A DNA stretch of 10,815 nt from an uncultured Hungatella sp. GTDB taxonomy: Bacteria > Bacillota > Clostridia > Lachnospirales > Lachnospiraceae. Made by a program: the position numbers and the translations under genes. The notes beneath the pieces were generated by a model, which did no database searches, was not told the DNA's origin, and was given only the letters and a program-made list of their open reading frames with translations. Within the stretch, counting starts at the first letter, position 1; each line of letters starts with the position of its first letter. Positions 1 through 6,409 of the stretch are shown here, one piece after another. Location of the stretch: the NCBI GenBank assembly GCA_910579515.1, contig CAJTUV010000056.1, positions 1-10,815 on the forward strand, given 5' to 3'.

Positions 1-54
1 AAAAACTACAAAATATAATCGGCGTTTTCTTACATTTTTAATTCGGCGTTGACA
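1..54. repeat. 54-bp inverted repeat, left copy; end of an IS21-like insertion sequence
   Basis: These 54 bases are the exact reverse complement of 10761-10814. Read inward from the tip (position 54 leftward) the element begins TGTCAACGCCGA and contains two related units starting AACGCCGA with a 24-base period. A TG...-type tip with repeated internal terminal units is what IS21-family ends look like, so I infer that family; no transposase is visible because the rest of the element lies outside the window. Identity stops sharply at 54/55, where the helicase-like reading frame takes over. The family assignment is inferred; the repeat itself is seen directly. Confidence 0.75.
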
Positions 55-654
55 GCTTTGACAGAACTTGGAATCGGCGAGGCGTTGATTTCCATTCTCC
101 AGGAGGACGGAACTCCATCCGTGGTTCGGAGGGCCAAAATTCTTCCGCCGCAGAGCATGATGGGGGCGATTGACCAGACGGTTAGGCAGAGAGAAATTGA
201 AAATAGTTTTCTTCATACCAAATATGGAACTATGATTGATCGGGATTCTGCATTTGAATTTTTCCAAAGAAAGTTTAAACAGCTCGCTCAGGAAGAGGAG
301 GAAAGAAAAGAAGAGGAAGAAAAGAAGAAGGCAGAGGAGAAGGCTGCCAGGGAAGCACAGAAAGAGGCAGAGCGTCAGGCAAAGGAGGAGGCGAAAGAAG
401 CAGAAAGGAAGGCCAAAGAAGAAGCCAGAGAAGCAGAGAAGAAGGCAAAGGAAGAGGCCAGGGAAAAGGAAGCCGTCACCAGGGCCAGGAAACAGGCGGT
501 GTCCAGCATGGCAAAAACTGCAGGCGGGACCATTGGAAGAGAAGTGGGAAATGAAATTGGAAAGAGTATCGGAGGAAGTTTTGGGAAACGGCTTGGAGGC
601 AATTTAGGAGCCAGTATCGGAAGAGGGCTTTTGGGGACTCTTTTTGGAAAATAG
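49..654 (+). pseudogene. 3' fragment of HerA/DUF853-type helicase (YjgR-like C-terminus)
   Basis: The reading frame encodes the C-terminal part of a HerA-like DNA helicase/translocase of the DUF853 (YjgR-like) group. The recognisable stretch is TALTELGIGEALIS followed by a VVRRAKILPP segment and a DRDSAFE motif (roughly residues 2-70), which matches the end of that family; the Walker A/B ATPase core is absent. Residues 80-149 are almost pure K/E/A/R and should form a long coiled coil or single helix, and residues 150-201 are a glycine-rich tail with repeated GxxxG spacing. The frame is open from position 19, inside the IS-like repeat; 49 is a TTG codon, not a credible native start. The gene is either cut by the insertion or continues beyond the element. 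It ends 17 bp from the convergent DUF368 gene. Family call fairly confident; functional state probably null. Confidence 0.7.
346..477 (+). repeat. Four 33-bp imperfect tandem repeats coding for hendecads
   Basis: Within the helicase fragment, residues 100-143 fall into four 11-residue units: AREAQKEAERQ, AKEEAKEAERK, AKEEAREAEKK and AKEEAREKEAV. At DNA level these are four in-frame 33-bp units rich in A and G. An 11-residue period is typical of right-handed coiled coils or long single alpha-helices. The units differ enough to suggest an old duplication rather than recent slippage. Confidence 0.7.
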
Positions 655-671
655 TCCCCTCTATAGTTTGG

Positions 672-1562
672 TTAATCCGTTGTTTTTCCCATCCTTACAG
701 TCACAATCCCGCATAGCGCAGCCAGCAACAGGCCTAATCCAATCTGCCAAGTAGAAAGACTGGCTGGGTCAGAGAGGGCTCCTGTGTTGTAGAAGATGGC
801 AAAGGGAGAAGCAACAATCAGCCCAAGGATTGCGCAGTAGGTCTGCACGCCGTATCGCTGAAACAGGAAGGTAATCAGTTTGGCAATGAGGAAGATTCCA
901 AGAAGCACGCCGATGCCAAAGGGAAATAAAAGGGCAAAGCCGTGAAGGAGTCCGTCCATGTCAAAAGCTTTTAAAGCGTCCAGAAAACGTTTTATGGTTT
1001 CAATGATTCCATAATAGTAGCCGAGAATCATCATCACAAGGGAGCCGCTGACTCCGGGAACTACCATGGTTGCAGAGGCAATTACACCAACAAGGAACAG
1101 GCAGACCAGGGTTTGGGCGTTAACGTCAAAGGTTCGGAGGACTTCCTCATCTGCATTTAACATAGGAAGAAACGCAGCGACAGAAAACAGAATTACAAAG
1201 GCCAGCACGCCGCTTATTCCGACGGAGGAGGAAGAGCGGCGCAGTTCTTTTTTTAAAGAGGCGGCCAGAAGCGGGATTCCTCCCAAAATCAAGCCGACAA
1301 AGGCCATAGCAGTGACAAAGGTGTGATGGCTTAACAAATATTCAATCACATAGGTAAAACCTACAATGCCTATACCACAGCCAAGAATCAAAGGAAACAA
1401 CGTTTTGAAACTGGATTTCCAGTCTTTTAGTAAATTGGAGACTGCCGCGATTAATTTATCATAAATTCCCAGAGACACAGCCATGGTGCCGCCGCTGACT
1501 CCGGGAATGATGTTGGCGATGCCAATCAGAATCCCCTTTAAAATGTCCATAAAAAATGTCAT
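672..1562 (-). CDS. popT: DUF368 family membrane protein, PopT-like undecaprenyl-phosphate translocase
   Basis: Encodes a 296-residue polytopic membrane protein of the DUF368 family. Members (PopT) have been shown to return undecaprenyl phosphate, the lipid carrier of cell-wall synthesis, across the cytoplasmic membrane. The family hallmark is an internal duplication, visible here as two PGVSG motifs: NIIPGVSGGTMAVSLG near residues 18-33 and VVPGVSGSLVMMILG near 167-181, each heading a hydrophobic segment. About eight further hydrophobic stretches follow, and the length is normal. The start at 1562 is supported by an AGAGGA ribosome site just upstream; a second ATG four codons in has no better site. 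It lies downstream of tRNA-Gly on the same strand, separated by a strong terminator, and converges on the helicase fragment. Function is by family; the symbol is borrowed from characterised homologues. Confidence 0.85.
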   Translation of the reverse strand: MTFFMDILKGILIGIANIIPGVSGGTMAVSLGIYDKLIAAVSNLLKDWKSSFKTLFPLILGCGIGIVGFTYVIEYLLSHHTFVTAMAFVGLILGGIPLLAASLKKELRRSSSSVGISGVLAFVILFSVAAFLPMLNADEEVLRTFDVNAQTLVCLFLVGVIASATMVVPGVSGSLVMMILGYYYGIIETIKRFLDALKAFDMDGLLHGFALLFPFGIGVLLGIFLIAKLITFLFQRYGVQTYCAILGLIVASPFAIFYNTGALSDPASLSTWQIGLGLLLAALCGIVTVRMGKTTD

Positions 1563-1597
1563 ATGTTTGTCCTCTTTTCTATAAATTCTACTAAGAA

Positions 1598-1632
1598 AAC
1601 AGCCACAAGGAAATTTTGACCTTGTGGCTGTT
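1598..1632 (-). terminator. Rho-independent terminator after tRNA-Gly
   Basis: A perfect 13-bp stem (AACAGCCACAAGG at 1598-1610 with its complement at 1620-1632) with a 9-base loop begins 4 bases past the 3' end of the tRNA. On the minus strand it is followed by TTCTTAG, extending the T run of the stem base. It should end the tRNA transcript. It sits only 35 bp before the DUF368 start codon. Confidence 0.8.
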
Positions 1633-1636
1633 AAAA

Positions 1637-1706
1637 GCAGATAATGGGAGTCGAACCCACCCCCTCAGCTTGGGAAGCTGATGTACTACCGATATACTAT
1701 ATCTGC
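1637..1706 (-). tRNA. tRNA-Gly (anticodon CCC)
   Basis: The minus strand folds as a complete 70-base cloverleaf: a perfect 7-bp acceptor stem (GCAGATA with TATCTGC), a 4-bp D stem with a GG-containing loop, a 5-bp anticodon stem TCAGC/GCTGA around the loop TTCCCAA, a 4-base variable loop, and a T arm with loop TTCGACT. Loop positions 3-5 give anticodon CCC, which reads the glycine codon GGG. The CCA end is not encoded. A promoter lies just upstream and a terminator just downstream, so the gene is an independent unit. Confidence 0.93.
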
Positions 1707-1720
1707 GTGTTACTCTATTT

Positions 1721-1748
1721 AGTATAGCAGAAATCTTTAAAAATGCAA
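1721..1748 (-). promoter_or_regulatory. Promoter of tRNA-Gly
   Basis: On the minus strand, TTGCAT (complement of 1743-1748) and TATACT (complement of 1721-1726) are separated by 16 bp, with the -10 box 14 bases before the mature tRNA. Both hexamers are close to sigma-A consensus. Confidence 0.6.
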
Positions 1749-1871
1749 GTGGAAAAAGAAAAAAAGTTATATTTTGGAAAAAGCCTAAAAAATGTTAAAA
1801 TTATATAATATTGGAGGAATGTAAGATTTTTGTTATATTTTGTCAGAAAAACGTCGATAATATTAGTGTAT

Positions 1872-1905
1872 TGGTAAGGTCTTACCAGGTAAAATCTGTT
1901 ATAAT
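1872..1905 (+). promoter_or_regulatory. Extended -10 promoter with overlapping palindrome, upstream of GT51 gene
   Basis: TGTTATAAT (TG at 1897-1898, TATAAT at 1900-1905) is an extended -10 element 55 bp before the glycosyltransferase start. No good -35 hexamer lies at 15-18 bp. That place is taken by an inverted repeat, TGGTAAG-GT-CTTACCA (1872-1887), followed by a further GGTAA half-site at 1888-1892. A regulator bound there would cover the -35 region. The promoter call is fair; the operator role is inferred. Confidence 0.5.
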
Positions 1906-1959
1906 AAGTTCAATATTTAAGATTGTATAATTATTACAGGGAAAGGGGCGGATATTTCT

Positions 1960-2691
1960 ATGAAAATTACAAAAATTTTGAGGAATCTGTTAATTTTGAT
2001 GATGGTAGTAGCGATCTGCTCCGGCGGCGTTGTGGTAGGGAAGGGATATGCAGTATATCTGGCCGCTATTCAGGAGACGAGCTTGTCTGATATGGTGGCT
2101 TCCATTCAGTCCAAGGAAACCTACACCGAGTATGAAGAGCTTCCAGAGGTTTACGTTCAGGCGGTAGTCTCTGTGGAAGATAAACGGTTTTATCGGCATA
2201 TGGGAGTTGATGTGATAGCCATAGGAAGAGCGGTGCTTAGGGACATTCAGGCAGGCGCTTTTGTGGAAGGCGGAAGCACGATCACCCAGCAGCTTGCAAA
2301 GAACATGTACTTTGGACAGGAAAAGGAATTGATTCGGAAAGTGGCTGAGGTTTTTGTGGCTTTAGATTTGGAGCGCAGCTATAGCAAAGAAGACATTTTT
2401 GAGCTGTATGTAAACACAATTTACTTTGGAGACGGATATTATGACGTGGGTTCTGCAAGCAATGGATATTTTGGAAAGATTCCAGAGGAGATGACAGATT
2501 ATGAAAGTACGCTGCTTGCAGGGATTCCAAATGCACCGTCCAGGTATGCGCCGACAAAAAATCCTGACTTAGCAGCCAAGCGGCAATTACAGGTTTTAAG
2601 ACGGATGAAAGCATGCGGATATTTCTCTGAGGAAGAGGCGGAAACAGTGGCGGAGACCGTAGAGGCTCAACTGCTTTTATTTCAGCAGTAA
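1960..2691 (+). CDS. Monofunctional peptidoglycan glycosyltransferase (GT51)
   Basis: Encodes a 243-residue membrane-anchored glycosyltransferase that polymerises lipid II into glycan strands on the outer face of the membrane. Residues 8-35 are an N-terminal signal-anchor helix. The GT51 motifs follow in order: EDKRFYRHMG (72-81, with E73 the expected catalytic base), GGSTITQQLAKNM (104-116), RKVAE (126-130, second conserved Glu) and the KEDIFELYVNTIYFG segment (143-157). No penicillin-binding transpeptidase domain follows, and the length fits an MtgA/SgtB-type single-domain enzyme rather than a truncated class A PBP, since the gene ends in its own strong terminator. A GGGAAAGGGG ribosome site precedes the ATG. 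It is monocistronic. Its promoter carries an unusual palindrome, hinting at conditional expression. Confidence 0.9.
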   Translation: MKITKILRNLLILMMVVAICSGGVVVGKGYAVYLAAIQETSLSDMVASIQSKETYTEYEELPEVYVQAVVSVEDKRFYRHMGVDVIAIGRAVLRDIQAGAFVEGGSTITQQLAKNMYFGQEKELIRKVAEVFVALDLERSYSKEDIFELYVNTIYFGDGYYDVGSASNGYFGKIPEEMTDYESTLLAGIPNAPSRYAPTKNPDLAAKRQLQVLRRMKACGYFSEEEAETVAETVEAQLLLFQQ

Positions 2692-2715
2692 GATTTAGAA
2701 AGGATAAAAGGGATT

Positions 2716-2753
2716 AGATACAAAGCCTTCGAAATGCGAAAGGCTTTGTATCT
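2716..2753 (+). terminator. Rho-independent terminator of the GT51 gene
   Basis: A perfect 14-bp stem (AGATACAAAGCCTT at 2716-2729, complement at 2740-2753) with a 10-base loop is followed by TTTTATTTTGT, 24 bp after the stop codon. It also lies between the convergent GT51 and isomerase genes, but the T run is strong only in the plus direction. Confidence 0.9.
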
Positions 2754-2777
2754 TTTTATTTTGTCATTTTATGCACT

Positions 2778-3602
2778 TTACTGAAACCAATCTAATCCAG
2801 AAAGATATCTCACACAGGTCTCCAAATCGTTTTCCAGATTATCTTTTAAGATTCCTTCAATTCCCAGGGTTCCCTGATAATGAATTTCCTGAAGTTTTTT
2901 CAAATAGTTTTCAAATGAGATGCATCCAAGTCCCGGAAAATAGCGGTTGTTGTCAGACAGATGAAGATTATGGAAATGGGATTGACACTCTGACAACATC
3001 TTAAGAGGACAGCGTTCTTCTATATTCATATGGAAAGTATCGGGCAGGATGGAGAGCATTTTGCCCTGAACTCTTTGTATGATTTGAAGAGTTTCCTCCA
3101 GAGAGTTTGCCACCTGAGATTCATAACGGTTCGTGGCTTCTAACAGAATGGGAACCTCATAGGGTCTGGCAAATTCATCCAGCTTTGCCAAAGACTCTTC
3201 CAGATAGCGGGACGCATCGTGACAAGGGGTGTGAGGATTATTTTTCATATAACCGATGATGATTCCACAGTGAAATTGAGCCGCATAACCAATATTGGCC
3301 ATACAGCCTTCCAGGCTTTTTTGACGGAGCAGTTTGTCCTCAGAGGACAGGGAAAAGTGGTGAGCCACAGCGTAGGCTCCGGTGGCTATATAGGTGATAT
3401 CCAATCCATGGTTTTCTAAAAGACCTTGAAGTTCTCTGGCAGGGAGACTGTCTAAGTCTGGAAGATTAAGCTCTATCCCATAGAAACCATAAAAGGAAAG
3501 CAGGTCTAACAGCCTGGTAAAATCAGGCAGACAGGCAGAGCCTTTATAGGTGCATTGGAGCGTGAAGGGATATTTACTGGTTTTAAAACTGTTTTTTAAC
3601 AT
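2778..3602 (-). CDS. Sugar phosphate isomerase/epimerase (AP-endonuclease-2-like TIM barrel)
   Basis: Encodes a 274-residue TIM-barrel protein of the xylose-isomerase-like superfamily, whose members isomerise or epimerise free or phosphorylated sugars using a divalent metal. The expected metal ligands can be placed: E155 in PILLEATNRYE, D188 in LPDTFHMNIEE, H214 in FHNLHLSDNNR and E249 in GTLGIEG. The HLSD-NN-R-x-PG-G segment (214-226) is typical of the substrate-side loop. There is no signal peptide, so it is cytoplasmic. An AAGGAG ribosome site lies 7 bases before the ATG. It is divergent from the pectin-uptake operon and shares its 232-bp control region, so it probably processes a sugar released by that pathway. 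Exact substrate cannot be read from the sequence; IolE-, Dte- or hexuronate-type activities are all possible. Confidence 0.75.
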   Translation of the reverse strand: MLKNSFKTSKYPFTLQCTYKGSACLPDFTRLLDLLSFYGFYGIELNLPDLDSLPARELQGLLENHGLDITYIATGAYAVAHHFSLSSEDKLLRQKSLEGCMANIGYAAQFHCGIIIGYMKNNPHTPCHDASRYLEESLAKLDEFARPYEVPILLEATNRYESQVANSLEETLQIIQRVQGKMLSILPDTFHMNIEERCPLKMLSECQSHFHNLHLSDNNRYFPGLGCISFENYLKKLQEIHYQGTLGIEGILKDNLENDLETCVRYLSGLDWFQ

Positions 3603-3623
3603 GACTTCTCCTTATACAAAAAC

Positions 3624-3635
3624 AATGTATACATT
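3624..3635. promoter_or_regulatory. Operator-like palindrome AATGTATACATT, isomerase side
   Basis: A perfect 12-bp palindrome downstream of the candidate isomerase -10 box, where a bound repressor would block transcription. It shares the ten-base core ATGTATACAT with the site at 3731-3742. The GTATAC centre also occurs in operators of the ExuR/UxuR hexuronate regulators (GntR family), but the identity of the regulator is inferred. Confidence 0.55.
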
Positions 3636-3730
3636 AATAAAAAAATAATATATCTAACAATATACACGATATTTTTCAAAAATTCAATATCAATATGAAA
3701 TAATATACAATAAATTGTGAAACAATCGGA

Positions 3731-3742
3731 TATGTATACATA
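3731..3742. promoter_or_regulatory. Operator-like palindrome TATGTATACATA, operon side
   Basis: A perfect 12-bp palindrome 20 bp upstream of the operon -35 box, with the same core as 3624-3635. The centres of the two sites are 107 bp apart, close to ten helical turns, so the same protein could bridge them by looping. Confidence 0.55.
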
Positions 3743-3745
3743 AAA

Positions 3746-3763
3746 AATATACAAAAGTATATT
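3746..3763. promoter_or_regulatory. Inverted repeat AATATAC-AAAA-GTATATT over the operon -35
   Basis: Two perfect 7-base arms around four A residues. The right arm overlaps the first two bases of the TTGACA box at 3762. The arms contain the same TATAC/GTATA half-site as the two nearby palindromes but with wider spacing, so this could be a weaker or differently spaced site. Confidence 0.45.
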
Positions 3764-3789
3764 GACAAGGAAAAAACATATGCTATAAT
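3762..3789 (+). promoter_or_regulatory. Promoter of the pectin-uptake operon
   Basis: TTGACA at 3762-3767 and TATAAT at 3784-3789, both perfect consensus, with a 16-bp spacer. The start codon of the solute-binding protein is 45 bp downstream with GGGAGG at 3823-3828. Such a strong core promoter next to palindromes suggests control by repression. Confidence 0.8.
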
Positions 3790-3834
3790 AAGGCTAAGCA
3801 GCACAAAATCTAATAAGCCAAGGGAGGGCTCAAG

Positions 3835-5214
3835 ATGAAATTGATGAAGCGGGTAATTGCAGCAGCATTAGCAGTATCTATGACCGTGTCTTTATCTGCA
3901 TGTGGAGGCGGCAGCGCGCCAGCAGATGAGACTACAAAAGCAGCAGAGCAAAAGCAGGAGACAGAGGCTGCCAAGGGAGAGACCAAAGCAGATCAGGCAG
4001 CAGGGGGAGAGGAAGTCACCCTTCGTTTTTCCTGGTGGGGCGGCGACTCCAGACATGAGGCGACCCAGAAGGCGGTTGACGCATTTATGGCTAAGTACCC
4101 GAATATTAAGGTAGAATGTGAGTACGGAGCATGGGACGGATGGACAGAGAAGTGCGCTACCCAGTTAAACGGCGGTACGGCTCCAGATCTTATGCAGGTC
4201 AACTGGAACTGGCTGTATCAGTTTTCAGGAGACGGATCTGCATTTGCAGATATTAATGCTTTGTCAGCCATTGATTTAAGTGGTTTTCCCAAAAATATCG
4301 TGGATCAGTGCGTGGTAGGAGGCAAGCTTCAGGCAGTTCCTATCAGTACTACAGGAAAGTGCTTTTTCTGGAATAAGACTACTTTTGAAAATGCTGGTCT
4401 TGAGGTTCCAAAAACCATTGACGATCTGATGAATGCAGGAGCAGTTTTTGCAGAAAAGCTGGGAGATGACAGTTACCCTCTGGCTATGTACCAGTATGAA
4501 AGAATGCTGCTTATGCTGTATTACCTGGAATCCAAATACGGCAAGGAGTGGGTAGTGGACGGCGCAGTAAATTACACAGTCGATGAGGTGAAAGAGGGCC
4601 TTGACTGGATCTGCTCTCTGGAGGATAAGCATGTGCTTCCTAAGATTGAATTGCTTTTAGGAGACGGCGCAACCATTCTGGAGAAGAATACCAAGTGGGC
4701 GAACGGAAAGTATGCAGGCTTTTATGAGTGGGATTCTGCAAACGCGAAGTTCCAGGAAGCTTTAGAGCCTGGTCAGGAGTTTGTGTTAGGCGAGTTCCTT
4801 ACTGGAATTGGCGATTATGAGGCAGGACTTACAAAGATTTCTCAGTGCTTCGCCATCACAGAGGCTTCTGAGCATAAGGAAGAGGCAGCCCTTTTGTTAA
4901 ACTTTTTGATGAACGAGCCTGAAGGCGTAGAGATTATGTCCACAGAGAGAGGAATTGTGGTTAATGAGACTGCAAGCAAGATTCTCGTGGAAAAGGATTT
5001 GTTAAAAGGTCTGACCTATGAGGCGAATCAGGCGGTTTTAAAGGTTGCAAACTTTACCTTTGATCCTAACTTTGAAAATTCAGAGTTAAAGGACACCACT
5101 GGCGTTTACTATGAAGTGTTTGAAAACATCAGTGCAGACCATAACGCCACAGGCGAGATGGCGCAGTATCTGGTTGATGAGATTGAGCGGGTACAGATGG
5201 AGAATCCATACTAA
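3835..5214 (+). CDS. ABC transporter solute-binding lipoprotein (family 1, oligosaccharide type)
   Basis: Encodes a 459-residue extracellular sugar-binding protein that would capture oligosaccharides and deliver them to the permeases encoded downstream. Residues 1-22 are a lipoprotein signal with lipobox LSAC, so the mature protein starts at C23 and is lipid-anchored on the outer membrane face. Residues 24-58 are a low-complexity A/E/K/T/Q linker. From about residue 61 the SBP_bac_1 fold begins with VTLRFSWWGG, followed by the AVDAFMAKYPNIKVE and GGTAPDLMQVNW segments typical of the family. Length is normal. It is the first gene of the operon and is followed by a stem-loop with a T run, which should leave it expressed above the later genes. 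The companion GH105 and GH28 enzymes suggest pectin or rhamnogalacturonan oligosaccharides as ligand; the exact ligand is inferred from context. Confidence 0.9.
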   Translation: MKLMKRVIAAALAVSMTVSLSACGGGSAPADETTKAAEQKQETEAAKGETKADQAAGGEEVTLRFSWWGGDSRHEATQKAVDAFMAKYPNIKVECEYGAWDGWTEKCATQLNGGTAPDLMQVNWNWLYQFSGDGSAFADINALSAIDLSGFPKNIVDQCVVGGKLQAVPISTTGKCFFWNKTTFENAGLEVPKTIDDLMNAGAVFAEKLGDDSYPLAMYQYERMLLMLYYLESKYGKEWVVDGAVNYTVDEVKEGLDWICSLEDKHVLPKIELLLGDGATILEKNTKWANGKYAGFYEWDSANAKFQEALEPGQEFVLGEFLTGIGDYEAGLTKISQCFAITEASEHKEEAALLLNFLMNEPEGVEIMSTERGIVVNETASKILVEKDLLKGLTYEANQAVLKVANFTFDPNFENSELKDTTGVYYEVFENISADHNATGEMAQYLVDEIERVQMENPY

Positions 5215-5236
5215 AATAAAGCGCAGCGAATCAGAC

Positions 5237-5278
5237 GGGCATGTGAAACTTTTCTACTGGGTTGCACATGCCCTTTTT
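5237..5278 (+). terminator. Intra-operon stem-loop / partial terminator after the binding-protein gene
   Basis: GGGCATGTG (5237-5245) pairs perfectly with CACATGCCC (5265-5273); after one mismatch a further AAC/GTT closes an 11-base loop. TTTTT follows at 5274-5278. It lies in the 79-bp gap between the lipoprotein stop and the next start. This is a common place for a leaky terminator or an mRNA-stabilising hairpin that raises binding protein over permease levels. Confidence 0.7.
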
Positions 5279-5293
5279 AAAAAGGAGGGCCAT

Positions 5294-6409
5294 ATGGTAT
5301 TGGAACAATATTTTAAGGATTATTTGACTGCTTTTGCAAAGGATGATAAACCACTGTGGAATTATGAGGCAGGAGTGACGCTTTTAGGGGCTCAGTGGCT
5401 TTATGAGGTCACAGAGGACCCCTTTTATAAAGATCGGATTGTAGAGTTTATGGACCATCATATTATGGAAGATGGGACGATTCGTTATCTGGATACCAAT
5501 GAATTGAATCTGGACAAGATCAACTCAGGAAAAATTCTGTTTTTCTTGTATGAACAGACGGGACAGGAACGATATAAAAAGGCGTTGGATACTTTGATTG
5601 ACATGCTTCATCGTCACCCAAGAACTTCTACAGGAAATTTCTGGCATAAAACCATTTATCCCTATCAGATATGGCTGGATGGGCTTTACATGGCGTTGCC
5701 CCTGTACATGGAGTATGAAACCAAGTATAATGGAAACGAAAATTACAACGATATTTATTCTCAGATGAAGAATGTAAGACGGCTTCTTTACAGCGAAAAG
5801 GATCATCTGTATTACCACGCTTATGATGAGAAGAAAGTGATGATCTGGGCGGATAAGGAGACTGGACTCTCCCATAATTTCTGGCTCCGCTCCATTGGGT
5901 GGCATCTGATGGCACTCATTGATCTGTATGAACTTTCCTCAGAGGAGGTTTTTGAGCAGCATAAGCAGTATGCCGTCTGGTTTAAGGAGGCTTTAAAGGG
6001 CGTTCTAAAATATCAGGATGCTGAGTCTGGGTTGTTCTGGCAGCTTATTGCTCTGCCTGAGGTGGAGGGGAATTATCTGGAGACATCAGGAAGCGCTATG
6101 ATTGCCTACAGCATCTTAAAGGGATGCCGCCTGAAAGTTTTGCAGGCGGAGAAGTACCAGGCCGTCGGAGAGAGAATCCTTAAGGCTCTTCACGATCAAA
6201 AGATGGTCTGCATAGATGGGATCTGGCATTTGAAGGACATCTGCGAGGTGGCTGGCTTAGGACCAAAAGATGAGAGGGACGGAAGTGTGGAATATTATTT
6301 GTCAGAACCTATTGTGATGGATGAGGTGAAAGGCGTGGGCGCATTTATGATGGCATATGCGGAGCACCTGAAGTTAAAGGCGCTGAACGAGAAAGGAGCC
6401 TTACAATGA
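5294..6409 (+). CDS. Glycoside hydrolase family 105/88, unsaturated rhamnogalacturonyl hydrolase (YteR/YesR-like)
   Basis: Encodes a 371-residue (alpha/alpha)6-barrel enzyme that hydrates and so releases the unsaturated galacturonyl residue from the non-reducing end of oligosaccharides made by pectate or rhamnogalacturonan lyases. Family signs are IWLDGLYMALPLY (126-138, with D129 the likely general acid), D74 exactly 55 residues earlier (the same spacing as D88/D143 of Bacillus YteR), the FWLRSIGWHLMAL segment (196-208), YLETSGSAM (261-269) and GVGAFMMA near the C-terminus. No signal peptide: a cytoplasmic enzyme. I chose the ATG at 5294 because AAGGAGGG lies 5 bases upstream; the frame is open back to 5111 but that part overlaps the binding-protein gene. 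Its stop overlaps the next ATG by 4 bp, so the two are translationally coupled. Choice between GH105 and GH88 rests on recall of motifs. Confidence 0.88.
   Translation: MVLEQYFKDYLTAFAKDDKPLWNYEAGVTLLGAQWLYEVTEDPFYKDRIVEFMDHHIMEDGTIRYLDTNELNLDKINSGKILFFLYEQTGQERYKKALDTLIDMLHRHPRTSTGNFWHKTIYPYQIWLDGLYMALPLYMEYETKYNGNENYNDIYSQMKNVRRLLYSEKDHLYYHAYDEKKVMIWADKETGLSHNFWLRSIGWHLMALIDLYELSSEEVFEQHKQYAVWFKEALKGVLKYQDAESGLFWQLIALPEVEGNYLETSGSAMIAYSILKGCRLKVLQAEKYQAVGERILKALHDQKMVCIDGIWHLKDICEVAGLGPKDERDGSVEYYLSEPIVMDEVKGVGAFMMAYAEHLKLKALNEKGALQ

Larger units (their letters stand above)
3603..3834. promoter_or_regulatory. Divergent control region of the isomerase gene and pectin-uptake operon
   Basis: A very AT-rich 232-bp intergenic region serving both directions. 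Toward the operon, TTGACA (3762-3767) and TATAAT (3784-3789) are 16 bp apart. Toward the isomerase, a minus-strand TTGAAA and TAGATA pair with a 17-bp spacer lies near 3653-3681. GTATAC-centred half-sites recur at several places, and the listed palindromes sit close to both promoters. No regulator gene lies in the window. Confidence 0.7.

Noticed and set aside
236..607. Overlapping K/R-rich open frame
   Set aside because: It is a frame shadow of the A/G-rich helicase repeat region; arginine and lysine follow from the purine bias.
633..659. Possible hairpin GGGGACT/AGTCCCC spanning the helicase stop codon
   Set aside because: Only 7 bp with a 13-base loop and no T run after it; too weak to call a terminator.
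3714..3726. ATTGT-GAA-ACAAT inverted repeat as a catabolite-repression (cre) site
   Set aside because: It lacks the central CG and flanking pattern of cre sites; without other evidence it is just an AT-rich inverted repeat.
5111..5293. Upstream extension of the GH105 frame to an ATG at 5111
   Set aside because: It would overlap the solute-binding protein gene by about 100 bp and cross the intergenic hairpin; the ATG at 5294 has an excellent ribosome site and fits the family length.
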